From Pyrenula massariospora (lineage: Eukaryota > Ascomycota > Eurotiomycetes > Pyrenulales > Pyrenulaceae), in contig JAGFMI010000002.1 of assembly GCA_021030905.1 (NCBI GenBank), positions 434,001 to 498,000 of the forward strand: a stretch of DNA of 64,000 nucleotides, read 5' to 3'. The position numbers and the translations under genes were made by a program. Shown here in pieces: positions 21,229-32,156 of this stretch (position 1 is its first letter; each line of letters starts with the position of its first letter). The notes under the pieces are model-generated. The model saw nothing but the letters and a program-made list of their open reading frames with translations. It ran no database searches and had not been told where the DNA came from.

Positions 21229-22212
21229 GGAGGAGAACAGCAGGATCCCGACAAGGACAAAAGTTTGCGAGAATCTGCGGGCAAGGAGCAAGGGAATATT
21301 CCCTCGTAAATTCACAATGAGTCGGAAGTGCCAGAATCCGGAAACACTTTATGTCAGTAGCGAGATTATCCTGGACACTGTTCAGCGAACGAAACATCAA
21401 CCCAAAGAAGGCTCGCATTTGCCGGAGTTTGTATTCCTGGATTTCCACGGAGTTTGAAGCATATACATTATTGTCTGCCTTGGTTGGGAACAGCATAGCG
21501 CAGCGCGAGCTAGCAAATGGAAGTTCTGACCTGAAACCGTCTCATTTTCACGCTGGTCTTTCTGTAGTGCATGCGATAGTGGAAACGCGGTTGATCGGGC
21601 GTCGCCCGAGACATCGTACCTGGCTTAGCAGCTTTAGCTTGTCTGTAATTGATCGGATGGAAAGTGGGAGTTCGGTCGAAGCGCTCTTCGTGATGACTGT
21701 AAGACGCTAAGCCTTAGAGGACGATTGTTCTGTAGACGGTGAAAGGGTTAGAGGTCAGGCTCAAAGCGGCCCAGAGGGGCGTGGGTGGGATCTTTGTTTA
21801 CCAGATCTGGCATGAAGGGGCTGCACGCTGCAGTATGATGCAGCGGTTTCTCCATCCAGAGATCTTGATGTGACCATCGCGACGGGGATTAGGCGCCATC
21901 ACCCTCCAAAACGGAAGCTAAACAGAAGCCTATGCGGCGCCTACACAATAGCTTGAAAACGAATGCGAACTGATGCTAATCCCCTAATCCCTACTGTTGG
22001 GCCGGTTGATAGGCAGACAGGAGGGGTTCCCTCAGAATTCAACGCCTTAGTGGGCGGACCGCCCGCTTGTCAATCTCGCAGCTCGTGGCCTCGTCTTGAC
22101 TTCCGTGCTATTCGATGACGTTCCCGTAGGTGGAGATTCGATGCATTATTGTGGGTAACGCCATGCATATGATATCACGGACACTTGGGAGACTCTCGAC
22201 CGTTTAATAGTC
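21229..22212. other. Intergenic region
   Basis: 984 nt between SGT1 and the zinc-cluster regulator. A 119-codon ORF at 21351-21710 has no recognisable features. I see no RNA gene or repeat. Confidence 0.35.
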
Positions 22213-24867
22213 ATGAAAACCGAGGAGGACAGCCCCGCGGCGCACAATGTCCCGCCAAATAGGATACCGGGACCAATGGAGCCCAAGGTTGAGCTGCCAC
22301 AAGAAGAGGTCGATGCGATTATTCGGCAAAAGCGGAAGGCCAGGGAACCAAAAGGTATGCACAACTGCTTAGCAACCTGCTTGAGTATTTAAATACTGTC
22401 AGTTCACTGATGGCGCGCCGTAGCTTGTTATCCATGTCATCAGCGAAAGGTATGTAGATGTTCTCCCTCTGCAACGCGCAGCGTCCTGACACGGCTCCCT
22501 TTATGATAGGTGAAATGCGACCGAAACCTCCCATGCGACTCTTGCATCAAACGAGACCATGCAGATCTCTGTTCCTACGAACGTCCTTCGAAGAGAAGGC
22601 AGATTGCTGTGGGTGGCCAGTTCCTGGAGCATGAAGGTCAAGGACGAGTCGATTCACCAACATACCCAAGTGTACCTCATTACGAGCCTCCTCTGACTCC
22701 ATCCGGGGAACGTGTGACAGTACCGAAGGAGCAATGGGACCGAATGTGCTCAGAGTTGCGGTCCATGGAAGAAGCTGTCAACAGCGTACGAGTCGAAGGG
22801 CAGGGCATGTACGGTACAAAAGATCGCGGCGGGCAGAAATGCGATGAGGCGAGATCAGATGAGAGCGAAAGAGAAGGGATTCATGCTGAGAGCGGACAAC
22901 TGGGTACTGTACATCTAGGTTCCAGATCGGTGCTTGCGTATATGATGGGACTGGGACGGACCAAATCTTCACAGGATGCAGCAAGAATTGTCTTGGAACA
23001 GAACATACTTCCTAATTTGGGACTTGATAACGAGACGGCTACTTACCCATTTGTCGATCTCTGGTCCACGAATGCTTCAAATCAAGGTATCAAAGGCCTG
23101 CTGAAATTACTGCCTGACGATAGGCATTGTTTGGAGTATGCAAAGAACCCGGATCTCAAAAGTCATTACTTATAATCGCTAGGTTTTTCACTTTCTACCG
23201 CGATGTCGCTTGTACCATTTACCCGGTCATCTACGATAAAGTGAAATTCGACGCTCAATTGAATGTCATGCTTCAGAACAGAGCTCGTTCACAGGGTGTC
23301 TTCGAATCGCCAGCGGAAGGTCCAGATCGACCTTGGGGGGTGTCATTGTCTTGGATTGGGCTTCTTTTCGCGGTCTTAGCCTCGGGATGTCAATCCTCAC
23401 GGTTAGGTGTGAGAGAGAGGGAGCTAACTTCACAAGTCTATAGTAAGTTCATTGACATTCTGTTCAGAATTAGTTGGTACTGACAGCAGTTGAAGTATGC
23501 TGTGCTTACCAGGCGCTTCGAATGACCAATTTCATGGCGCATCCGTCTCTGGAGGCTATTCAGACCCTATTGATTATAGGCAATGTTCTTTCATATAACA
23601 TGAATCCTGGTTGCTCCTATATCCTTCTCGGTATGGAGGATCGCTCTTTCTTGGTTTTCTTGTGCCTAGACTAAATTCTGCAGGCATGACGACCCGTATG
23701 GCCATTGCGATGGGTCTTCAAGGCGAATTCCACCGATTCTCAGAAGTAGATCGCTGGCAGCGTGGACGAGTATGGTGGGCTCTAGCTTGGCAAGATTCTC
23801 ATTTCAGCATGTCGTACGACCGTCCTTCGGTCACCGCTCTTCATCAACCTGCGATTCCATTTTCACCTAATTCGATACCTGGGGAAAGGTCTTACGCCGA
23901 ATCCATGTTCGAGATTATATCTCTCACCCTAGAAATTGTCCGTAATCGAATTCTAGCATCTCGTTCGACGATGCCACTCGCCACGATCCAGAAGTACCGG
24001 GATGAGGTTAACCGTATCGTGGCTAATGCAGCACCTCACCTTCGAGACCGTGATCAATGTATAATTACGACGCACCACCTGGAACGTCTAGCCTTAAAAC
24101 TCCATACTGGATACATTACGTCCGAAATCTGCAGGCCGTCTCTCAAAGCCAACGAGCATTCTACCAATCTAGACGGCGATACAATTGTTCTCCAGCTGCG
24201 CAGTGACTGTATTCGCGGTCTCGAACGCACCATTACCGCGTTCCTCGAAATCAACAAAATTTGCAACCTTGCCGCACGTTCGTGGATCGGCATCCAACGC
24301 GCAATCTCCGCTGCCTTCCTCCTTGGCATTCTCGAGGAGACCAACCAAGATCCTCGGATCATGGGTCTTCTTCGTAGCCTAGAACTTGTCATGGCCGAGC
24401 GCGCAACTCTTGAGGAAACTTACTTCCACGCCTCGGACGCTGATCTTCAACGGAGCCCAACCGCCACAACTACATCGCCTTCCACCAGTCGAGCCTCGAT
24501 TCTCTCATCCCAGTACACAGCTCCAGGGCGTAAAACCTTCAATCCCACTTTTCAGGCTGACCAAGCGACCCCGCAAAGCGTGCACTGGGCCCGCAGCATG
24601 GCAAAATCCCTGCAAGCGCTATCGAAGCTGAACGCCGCGCTCGCGACTCCTGGTGTTTCTACTGCGCCAAATGCGGGAACACTATTTGGGCCACCACCCA
24701 AGTCGGCGGGCAGTGTGAGCAGTGGAATTTACATGAAGGATCCCGGCGGGATGACGACAATGGCTACGCCGGTCACGCCGGAGAGTAGCGGGTCAAGCGG
24801 GGACTGGAATTACGGAAATATGGTGGAGAGGGCGAACGAGTATATCCAGGCACCGCTTTGGGATTAA
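22213..24867 (+). CDS. Zn2Cys6 fungal transcription factor
   Basis: Six exons (22213-22354, 22424-22449, 22510-23135, 23183-23442, 23487-23630, 23684-24867) encode about 793 residues. Exons 1-3 assemble the zinc cluster at residues about 49-77: CYPCHQRKVKC, then DRNLPCDSC and IKRDHADLC, matching C-x2-C-x6-C-x5-C-x2-C-x8-C, followed by a basic SKRRQ. Exons 3-6 carry the fungal transcription-factor middle homology region (FFTFYRDVACTIYPVIYD, ALRMTNFMAHPSLEAIQTLL, GMTTRMAIAMGLQGEF, WWALAWQDSHFSMSYDRPS). Introns are 44-69 nt. Intron 4 ends in CAGCAG, so two acceptors three bases apart are possible, adding or removing one residue. The C-terminus is Gly/Ser/Thr-rich. The target pathway cannot be inferred from neighbours. 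Confidence 0.88.
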
Positions 24868-25989
24868 GGAGATTTTGAAGAATAAGAGGGCTCGAACGAG
24901 AAAACGTGCAGCAATAAACAGGCTAGGACGTAAAATGGGGAATTCAAAAAGTGTAATCCTGTTGCTTCAGCACTGGCGTTACAGGACTTTTGTCTTTTTG
25001 TGGAGGGAAGTATTTACTTTTCCATTTCAATGACTGTAATGAAGGTCGTGCAGTGACATTCAAGCAAAATAGTTATGATTGACAGGACGACGAGGGTAAC
25101 CTTGGCATCTGGGTTAGGCAGTACATAGATTTTGGAAAATGTATAAAGAGTCTAGAATACTGAGATGTAGGTTCATTATCCTTTCTCTGTAGGCCGATAT
25201 CTCTACCGAGACGCCACGCTCCATATTGTAATTGCCGAATTAGGAGAAAGACGGTGCTCCTTCACTATTAAACCCGTATTTCGACCACCGCGTCCGAAAA
25301 TTTCACGGTCCGACCAGCCTAGACATCACTCTACATCAGAGTTGACTCTGTAGGTGAGGCCCACAAGCTATAAAATTCGAGCTATCAGAGCATATCCAAG
25401 AGGATGAGGGGACCAAATTCAGTTCACAGTTTAGGGGAATTCTCCGGAAGAGGCAGTGGAACACAGATGAGTAGGCAAAGAATGGTAGAAAGACCTTCGG
25501 ACTTTGAAAGATCACGAAGTAATGTGCCCGGTAGATTTTTAAGGTATGGACGGCTGTTTAAGAGTGATTTTTAGGCAGCACATTGACATGGAACGCTGAG
25601 AATAGACTCCTCTCCCTGATCGTATGCATACTTGTTTGAAGGCTGATAAGTCTAGAAATTCGACCACTGCATTGCGAGAAAGTGCTACGCATTGACACAG
25701 CCGACCGTCGAGGTGTGCATATCGCGGCGGATGCTCGATGTTTGAGCCGCAGTCCGCCCGTGCTAGCCTCTGAGCCTCGCCAAGTCCAACACGCCTAACT
25801 AAAGTCGTCGAGGGGAAGATCGCAACCACGGAAAGGATCAGGGGGAGGGGCTGCCAAGGCCAGGCCCTTAGACCTGCGGAAAGAAATGGGAAGGGTTTGT
25901 ACCGGTTTATAGCAATCAGATTGTCCTAAAAGAGCAAGGTTCCACGATCTTGTCTTCCATCGTGGGTGGGACGCCTTTTCAAAGGGAAC
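24868..25989. other. Intergenic region
   Basis: 1.1 kb without a supported gene. It contains the 3' region of the zinc-cluster gene and the upstream region of the next gene. Only short chance ORFs are present. Confidence 0.35.
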
Positions 25990-27438
25990 ATGTCGTCCTC
26001 AGACGGAAAGCAAGGCAATCATCAATTTCATTCTCCTCAAGCCTCCAGCGATGCACCCCGTCACTTTCAGCCCACCTCTACTTCCGCTGCCTCCATGCAT
26101 TCGCTACAGGATTACCCAGAGCCATATTCCGATGGTTCCCATAATGAAGATCTCCCAACCTACACTGATGCCGTCCTCGACTCCTCTCAAGCTACACCGC
26201 AGCTCACCACAGAATCTTCCTCAAACCCTACCCCAGAAACAGCTCACAACCACACCCCAACTGAACGCCAAATCGCCCTAAGCACCACCGTTCCCTCCTC
26301 CCGCCCTATCAGCTACCGTACACCGCGCCTCCAAAATCCATTCTCCCGCAACCGTGGCACCGCCCAGAAAACCCTCTCCGTGACCCTCCACCCCAACCTC
26401 TCCACCTCTGCCCGCGCCCTCCACATGCTCCTCGTCAAACAAGCCAGCCTCCCACCCGAGCCCTACGTTCATATCAAGGGGACGCATGAGCGCCGCTCCC
26501 GGGACTCGCAGGGCAAAGAATCGCGAGAGACCATCACCGACTTCGAATTCCAGGTTCAGGGGCGGGACACGATATGCAGAGGCTCAGAGGAAAGACTGTT
26601 CGCCGACGTACCTGGGCAGCCGCCGAGGGGACCGTTCAAGTATCAGCCGTACTGGAGGAGGTTAAATCTGCCACCAGCGAATGCAAAAACGTACCGTGGG
26701 ACGCGGACAAAGGTCGAAGCTACGGCTTTCAAGGGCTCAGAGACGGCTGATCTCGAGGGCACGCCGACGGCGCTGCGGGGGATGTTGAGCGAGAGTCCAG
26801 ATCAAGAGGAGGCATTGCAGTATTGGGTCGATCGGTTCGTCACGGATCCTGCTTCGGTGAAGTCGTTTTCCTTTGAGAGGAGGCTGGAGGGCTTCGATTC
26901 GGTGAGAGTGCAGAACGCCGTCAGCGCGTATATCCGCAGTCTCAATTACCGTGGATGCATATCCGTCGAGACTCGTGTCTGCAACGCGGGCTTCCTTGTG
27001 TACTCGCCGCATTGGATCAATCGACTTAGGACGAACTCATTTGTGTGGTATTTGATCGTCATCCTGCAGCTCTGGATCATTACATGGCCAATCATTTGGC
27101 TATTGGAGAAGCGTTACGAGGTGGTCAAATGCCACTGGTACTTCTCACAGAACGCCAGTGGGGTTCGGGATCTTGGAATGGGTTACGATGAAGAAGGGTG
27201 GGTGAGGCTATGGGGCAAGGCTATACAGAGGGCCGCTGAGAGTAGGAGGAAGAATGCGGAATGGTTGACGCAGGCGGATTTGGACCTCGCAAATGAGAGA
27301 AGGGAAGAGGAGACAGCGAGACAGGTTAATCAGAGTGGGCAGGGTGGATGGATGGATTCAGCAGTTGGGTTGGTAAGGGGGTTGAGTGAGGTCAACAGGG
27401 AATACAACAGAGCCGCGGGATGGGGAATGGACGAATAG
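25990..27438 (+). CDS. Membrane protein with disordered N-terminus and LPTY motif
   Basis: ATG 25990 opens a 482-residue frame; the upstream in-frame GTG is not a likely start. Residues 1-130 are Ser/Pro/Gln/Thr-rich and probably disordered, with EDLPTYTDAV at residues 53-62. LPTY resembles the LPxY/PPxY motifs that recruit Nedd4/Rsp5 ubiquitin ligases, though binding is only an inference. Residues about 140-345 are mixed in composition and include LHPNLSTSARALHMLLVKQA. One hydrophobic segment (residues about 352-373, YLIVILQLWIITWPIIWLLE) is followed by about 110 charged residues, with helices and no second clear membrane span. It resembles fungal uncharacterised proteins with a late single transmembrane segment. 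Function unknown. Confidence 0.75.
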   Translation: MSSSDGKQGNHQFHSPQASSDAPRHFQPTSTSAASMHSLQDYPEPYSDGSHNEDLPTYTDAVLDSSQATPQLTTESSSNPTPETAHNHTPTERQIALSTTVPSSRPISYRTPRLQNPFSRNRGTAQKTLSVTLHPNLSTSARALHMLLVKQASLPPEPYVHIKGTHERRSRDSQGKESRETITDFEFQVQGRDTICRGSEERLFADVPGQPPRGPFKYQPYWRRLNLPPANAKTYRGTRTKVEATAFKGSETADLEGTPTALRGMLSESPDQEEALQYWVDRFVTDPASVKSFSFERRLEGFDSVRVQNAVSAYIRSLNYRGCISVETRVCNAGFLVYSPHWINRLRTNSFVWYLIVILQLWIITWPIIWLLEKRYEVVKCHWYFSQNASGVRDLGMGYDEEGWVRLWGKAIQRAAESRRKNAEWLTQADLDLANERREEETARQVNQSGQGGWMDSAVGLVRGLSEVNREYNRAAGWGMDE

Positions 27439-27762
27439 GGACTACAAGTTGTGTATAGAGTATCCCGGTTTGGAATGCTTGACCGACTTCTGTACAGATG
27501 CACGACAATAAGGGAATTGTCAGGATGTACCAGTACTACCCCAAAGGCAGAACCAGATATTTTTAGCGTTCAGATGATTATCTACCCCTCACAAAGGCAC
27601 AAAGGGAATACCTTCTCGCAGAAAGCCATGCATATCTCCTGGTCTTGGGAGAACATACTTGTAGACAACGCTAGGGGAAGTGCCCCTGCAGTCGCTTTCG
27701 AGTGTCTAACGAAGAGCAATGCAGATGTACCATCGTCCAAGTTGACGCAGAAAATCCCTCCA
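27439..27762. other. Convergent intergenic region
   Basis: 324 nt between the 3' ends of the membrane-protein gene and bL19m. Nothing recognisable. Confidence 0.35.
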
Positions 27763-28590
27763 TCACCTCTTAATCTTCTTCGGTTTATTCCCCCCCTTCA
27801 ACTTCCCCCGTCCATTCTGCCCCTGGCCCTGCCCCAGCACCCCCTCCCCACCACCCGCCAAACTCTGCTTCATCCTCAAGTACCTCAACACCACCGACCC
27901 CACATCCCCCCGATCATGCTTCACCTGCCGCATATAGTACAACCTCCTCCTTCGCGCCCTCTTCTCCGCCCTCTGCGCCACCTCGATGCTCGCCACCAGC
28001 GGGCTGTAGATCTTGACCTGCATCTCGGTGCCCACGCGCGTCAGCTGGTTGCGCAGCAACACACTCGTGTCCTGGGCGCGGGAGCGGAGCGCGAGGAAGA
28101 CGCCGCTGAAGGGCTCGCCCGTGCGGAAGGTCACGTGCAGGATGTCGCCCGGGTTGGCGCGCTCCGGGTTGGTGGGGGAGAAGAGGGCGGTGCGGGCGCC
28201 GGTGGGGTCGAGCGCGGTGAGTTGGGAGGCGTTGAAGGTGGTGACGGGTTCCGGGCAGGTTTTGCGGATGGAGGGGGGGGAGTGGTGGATTTTGATGGGG
28301 CGTTTGGCTGGGTGGTGGGAGGGTTAGCGGGAGGATAGGTCAATGCTGATGGTAGTCTGATCTTTTGAACAGAAGTTTAGATATGGAGGCCTACCTTTAT
28401 CTGGTCGTAGTCTGGCGGGAAGCTGTGACCAGTATTGCTCGGGGAGGTCGGGGGGGAGGTCGAGCGGAACAGGTTTGTCGTGCGTGATGGTTACATAGTG
28501 GCGGAGAGGGTATGGATGGGAAATGACTCTTTCTCGAAAAAATGATTTCCACAAGCCGGTAGGCTTAGTCAATGGCCTCGAGCTGGCCAT
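27763..28590 (-). CDS. Mitochondrial large-subunit ribosomal protein bL19m
   Basis: Exon 1 (28395-28590) and exon 2 (27763-28307) flank an 87-nt intron and encode 246 residues. Residues 1-35 (MASSRPLTKPTGLWKSFFRE...) are rich in Arg, Lys and Ser and can serve as the mitochondrial targeting sequence. Residues about 125-215 form the bL19 fold: ANPGDILHVTFRTGEPFSGV, LRNQLTRVGTEMQVKIYSPL and VAQRAEKRARRRRLYYMRQV. The tail is a lysine/glycine-rich extension typical of mitochondrial forms. Exon 2 is strikingly GC-rich compared with neighbouring genes and contains a run of eight C on the coding strand (28273-28280). The gene is divergent from the mitochondrial protein gene at 28845, whose ATG is only 254 nt away. 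Confidence 0.88.
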
Positions 28591-28844
28591 GTCTGAGCGA
28601 CCTGGCTGGTGACGGATCAAAGCTCTGAAGAAGCCTTAGATATTTATGTGGTCCAAGCTTTTCATCCTTGGCATTTCGGTCGATTCTCGAAAAATGTAAT
28701 TGAAGTTGTATATCACTAAAAGGTACATATACCTGATAGACTAAGGGTACTGTTCGAGAAAACCTCGAATCTTTAATACGTTCATACATTCTTTTCGCGG
28801 GAACGCCCATTTACACCCGTTACGCCGATGCTCTCCTACCAGCT
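28591..28844. promoter_or_regulatory. Bidirectional promoter of two mitochondrial-protein genes
   Basis: The start codons of bL19m (28590, minus) and the unassigned mitochondrial protein (28845, plus) are 254 nt apart, so both promoters and leaders must share this interval. No TATA box is evident. Co-regulation is plausible but not shown. Confidence 0.5.
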
Positions 28845-30059
28845 ATGGTACGAAATAGTCTAGCTGGACCTATCTCTCTTTGTAGAATTTGTTTTAGAAA
28901 CCTTTCAGAGCGCCATTGGCAAAGCCGGCGGCTTTTTTCAAGCTCACCGCTTCTATCTCAGTACAGTCAGTGTTTAAAAATGCTCTGCTTCAAACACCGT
29001 CTTACATGATACCCTCTAGACATCCCAGTCCTCAAGCCAACCGAATCCCCTGAGCTCGACGCTCTCCTCCTAACCTTTCGCAACGAGTATGTCCTGCCGT
29101 GGGCCCTAACGAAGGTCCATCGTAAGCTTCTATTCAACCGAAAAGGAGGACATGCAACTCTTACCAACGAACCCGGAGTCACGGTAACTTCGCGGTCCGG
29201 CGAAGAAATCAAACTTCAGCCACTCCCCGAGAAACCACATCTGCGGAGACACCGGCTTACGAACGACCTGATCGAACTTATGTTCAACACCAAAGACTTT
29301 TCCAATCTCCCCGCCGTTTTCGAGGGACTTGAGATCGCCCACACGCCAATGGATGCAGCACTCTCGGAAAAGGCGATCCGCAGGGCGAACCTGGCAGAGC
29401 AGACGTTCATGGCGATCCAGTGCGTCGAGATGGCGAAGAGGACTGGACTGGCTTTGAATCGTAACAGGGATAGCGCCGGGGAGTTACTCTTAGGCATCCA
29501 TCTCACGGCACAGAGGAGCGAATGGCGTGGGGAAGGCCTCGCACGGGCATTGAAACAGGCGGAGCACGTTGCAAAGATGATGGAGTGGGACGAGCACAAA
29601 CAATTACCAAAACTCACGAAACCTGACACGGGTAGAGAGAGCGGGCCAACACCCGGGACTTACCCTCTACTGCAAGAAATGCCGGAAGTAGTGGGTCTAC
29701 TCTTGGAGCTTACTGCGTCAAGGGCTGCCAATGAGCTGGATGGAAAGGACGGAGACGCAAAGGTCCAGATGTATGCCGAGAGGATGCTGGCTTTATGGCA
29801 GAGTGGCACTTGGGAAGTCCCTGAGGATTCTGTAGAGGCGCGATCAAAGGCTTTGCTCTGGTGGCTCCCGCTGTACAATGGGCTGAGAATCGTCGAAGGA
29901 GTACAGCTGGATAAAGCTTTGAAGGAAAATCTGCAAGAGAAGCGCAAAGAATTGGAGGAGGTGGTCTTGCCCGTGCTAGATTCCCTGAAGAAGGGGCAGC
30001 CGGAAGGAGCGCCACCGATGCGACCCATAGCCTATTACGACTCACTTCCTCAAAGATAG
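28845..30059 (+). CDS. Mitochondrial protein of unknown function
   Basis: Exon 1 (28845-28965) and exon 2 (29020-30059) join across a 54-nt intron to give 386 residues. The first 40 residues (MVRNSLAGPISLCRICFRNL then SERHWQSRRLFSSSPLLSQY) are a textbook presequence: Arg/Ser-rich, no acidic cluster, ending in RRLFSSS. The body starts with a Pro/Glu segment (LKPTESPELDALLLTFRNEY) and is mostly helical; residues about 125-280 contain regularly spaced Ala/Leu helices (RANLAEQTFMAIQCVEMAKR, LARALKQAEHVAKMMEWDEH) that resemble helical hairpin repeats. I do not recognise a named family. Its head-to-head pairing with bL19m hints at a role in mitochondrial translation or the mitoribosome, which is inference only. 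Confidence 0.78.
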
Positions 30060-32156
30060 CGCATACGACCGTTCAAGAAAGATTGAGTGTCAAATATAAG
30101 CTCGTTCTACTGTTTCTGAACCTTAACGGGCTTTCGTATGATCAAACAATGCGTGCATTGTGCTCCTGTATTGTCGGGGATTTACGAGCTCCTCCATATA
30201 TCTCATCAGCAGAAGCGCTTGTCGCAGACACCCCCAAAGACCAGCTAAAACATGGCCTCTGAACATAATGTACATGATCAGAAAATCAGAGCTTTTAATG
30301 GCCTCGTAGTGCCACGGAGACCAGCCGCGCAAGACCGCTCAGACGCGACCAATGACTGCTTTGATACTAATGAAAAGTCTTGAAAACGCCCGAAAATGCG
30401 AGATCTATGTCTTGTAGGATGCCAGCATCCTTGGCCTCTATTCTAGCAGTGCCCGACTGTGTAAAATACTCATAAAACTCAAGCACAAGAGCTTGGTACG
30501 CTAGTGAGTAGCAGAGACCGTTGAAGTTAGTTGAAAGGCGACCTAATTGTGGTCTATGAGACTCACGAATCGTAGTCGAAACCTCATCCTGACCAACGGC
30601 ATGACACTCGTTTATTGACTGGGCTTGGTGGAGGCACCGGAGGCGGAGATGGTCGTTCTTTGATCGATTTCGAATGCTTCAACGTCGAACTCGGCACCGG
30701 TGTCGATCTTGGAGGCATGCCATCAATGATCGAGGCGTGGAGCGGGAACCCAGCTTGAAGCGATTGGGGAGCTTTCATGACTGCGGAGCTTCGTCAAGGT
30801 ATTGAAGATAAGACAAGAGCAACAGTCAAGTAAGGATAGCAAGGATGCGTGGAGGTCAAGAACGGCGCAGGGCACAGATGGTGGAGATGCAGTCTTGCAT
30901 AGAATTACCCCAGGACCGCCACCACGGCCTCTTTTCTATGCTTCCTGGGATCCCGACACCGCCATTTTGGCGAATTCGATCCAGATTCGCAACCGTCCAG
31001 CGTAACTTGGGTTGCAACATGGCGGAAGAATCGCGCTCGCCATCTCGCATGGTTGTTCAAGGACAATCGCCCAGCAGATTCCGAAACATGCAAGGGCCCG
31101 ACCCGAAATAGGCCGTCGGGACAGCATCAATGTTTGTCCGGCAGCAAGATGGCGGTGTGTAACTCGCGGCCACGTCAGGCCATCCAGAAGCTGTCCAACT
31201 GGCTTCTTGCCGCAGCTTCTGCCGAGAAGAGCGTCCCTTCGATTCGTGAATTGCCTTTAGGTGCTGCAATGGCTTGCGCTCAGGGACAGTAGCACCTGTG
31301 ACCATTGCATCTGGCAGCCGTGGGTGGATCTGTGGTCACCAATGAACCTCAACGTGGTGGAGATGAATCCGCAACAACTGAAAACCTGCAACTTAGATTG
31401 AGGACTTGGGGAGGGGTCTCGACTTGATCTTGTGCATCTATTCGACAGAATGTGTGGTATCATCACTCTAGCTGGGAAGCGGCAGTGATCCAAGATCAGA
31501 ACCAAAAATCAGCGTGGTTGGATAGAGAAGTTTGAAAGCAATGGACATTTTGAAACAGCAAATTTCAATCTAGGCGTGGTGTGTGAAGAAAACCTGATAT
31601 ACCTATCTTTTCAGGAGCACCAACCTCGCGTGGGATCCACTTTCTGACAGTGATCGGCACCAGGGTCGTCTAGAAGCCCTAAGTGACTCGACGTTCTCTA
31701 AGAAATAGTACTGGAAACTGCTCACAGATCATGACGATACTTGGACTGGCGGGTCAAAATAACTTTCCCATGGTGAAAGAAGGAGCCCAGTTGTCCGACA
31801 ACGCGAGGCTCCGAGAGCATTAGCAAGATGTGCTCCTTGGCTGAGGTGCAGAATCACTGTAGAAAATGCATCGAGGCGCATCTATCCGGGAGAGTGGTAC
31901 CTGCTTGATCCATACGGCCCCGACATAGATAATCTGTCGTGGAAGATGACCCAAAATGAGTGGAAAGGCCGACTTCGCTAATAGACCGTGACACGACTGC
32001 CGAGGTTGAGCCGAGTCCTTCACATGGATCAGATCAATCACTCAACACCAGTGATTTGCGGGAAACAGCTTGCAAGCCGACGAGCACACTGCCCACCCAC
32101 GTTCACTCTGTCAATTGACATCAAATCGATGTGATGTGCCAATTCCAAATAGTCTC
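30060..32156. other. Long convergent intergenic stretch
   Basis: 2.1 kb between two 3' ends with no supported gene. A 64-codon minus ORF (30584-30778) is proline/serine-rich (PSPPPVPPPSPVNK) and begins with a true ATG; it could be a small gene but nothing else supports it. Between 30800 and 31300 several ORFs of 60-90 codons overlap on both strands, as expected from locally low stop density. A short perfect inverted repeat, CGCCA-TTT-TGGCG, lies at 30960-30972. Confidence 0.35.

Noticed and set aside
27451-28338. 295-codon plus-strand ORF rich in Pro, His and Gly/Glu
   Set aside because: It is the antisense of the GC-rich bL19m gene, whose minus-strand product is a clear ribosomal protein; the plus frame is low-complexity.
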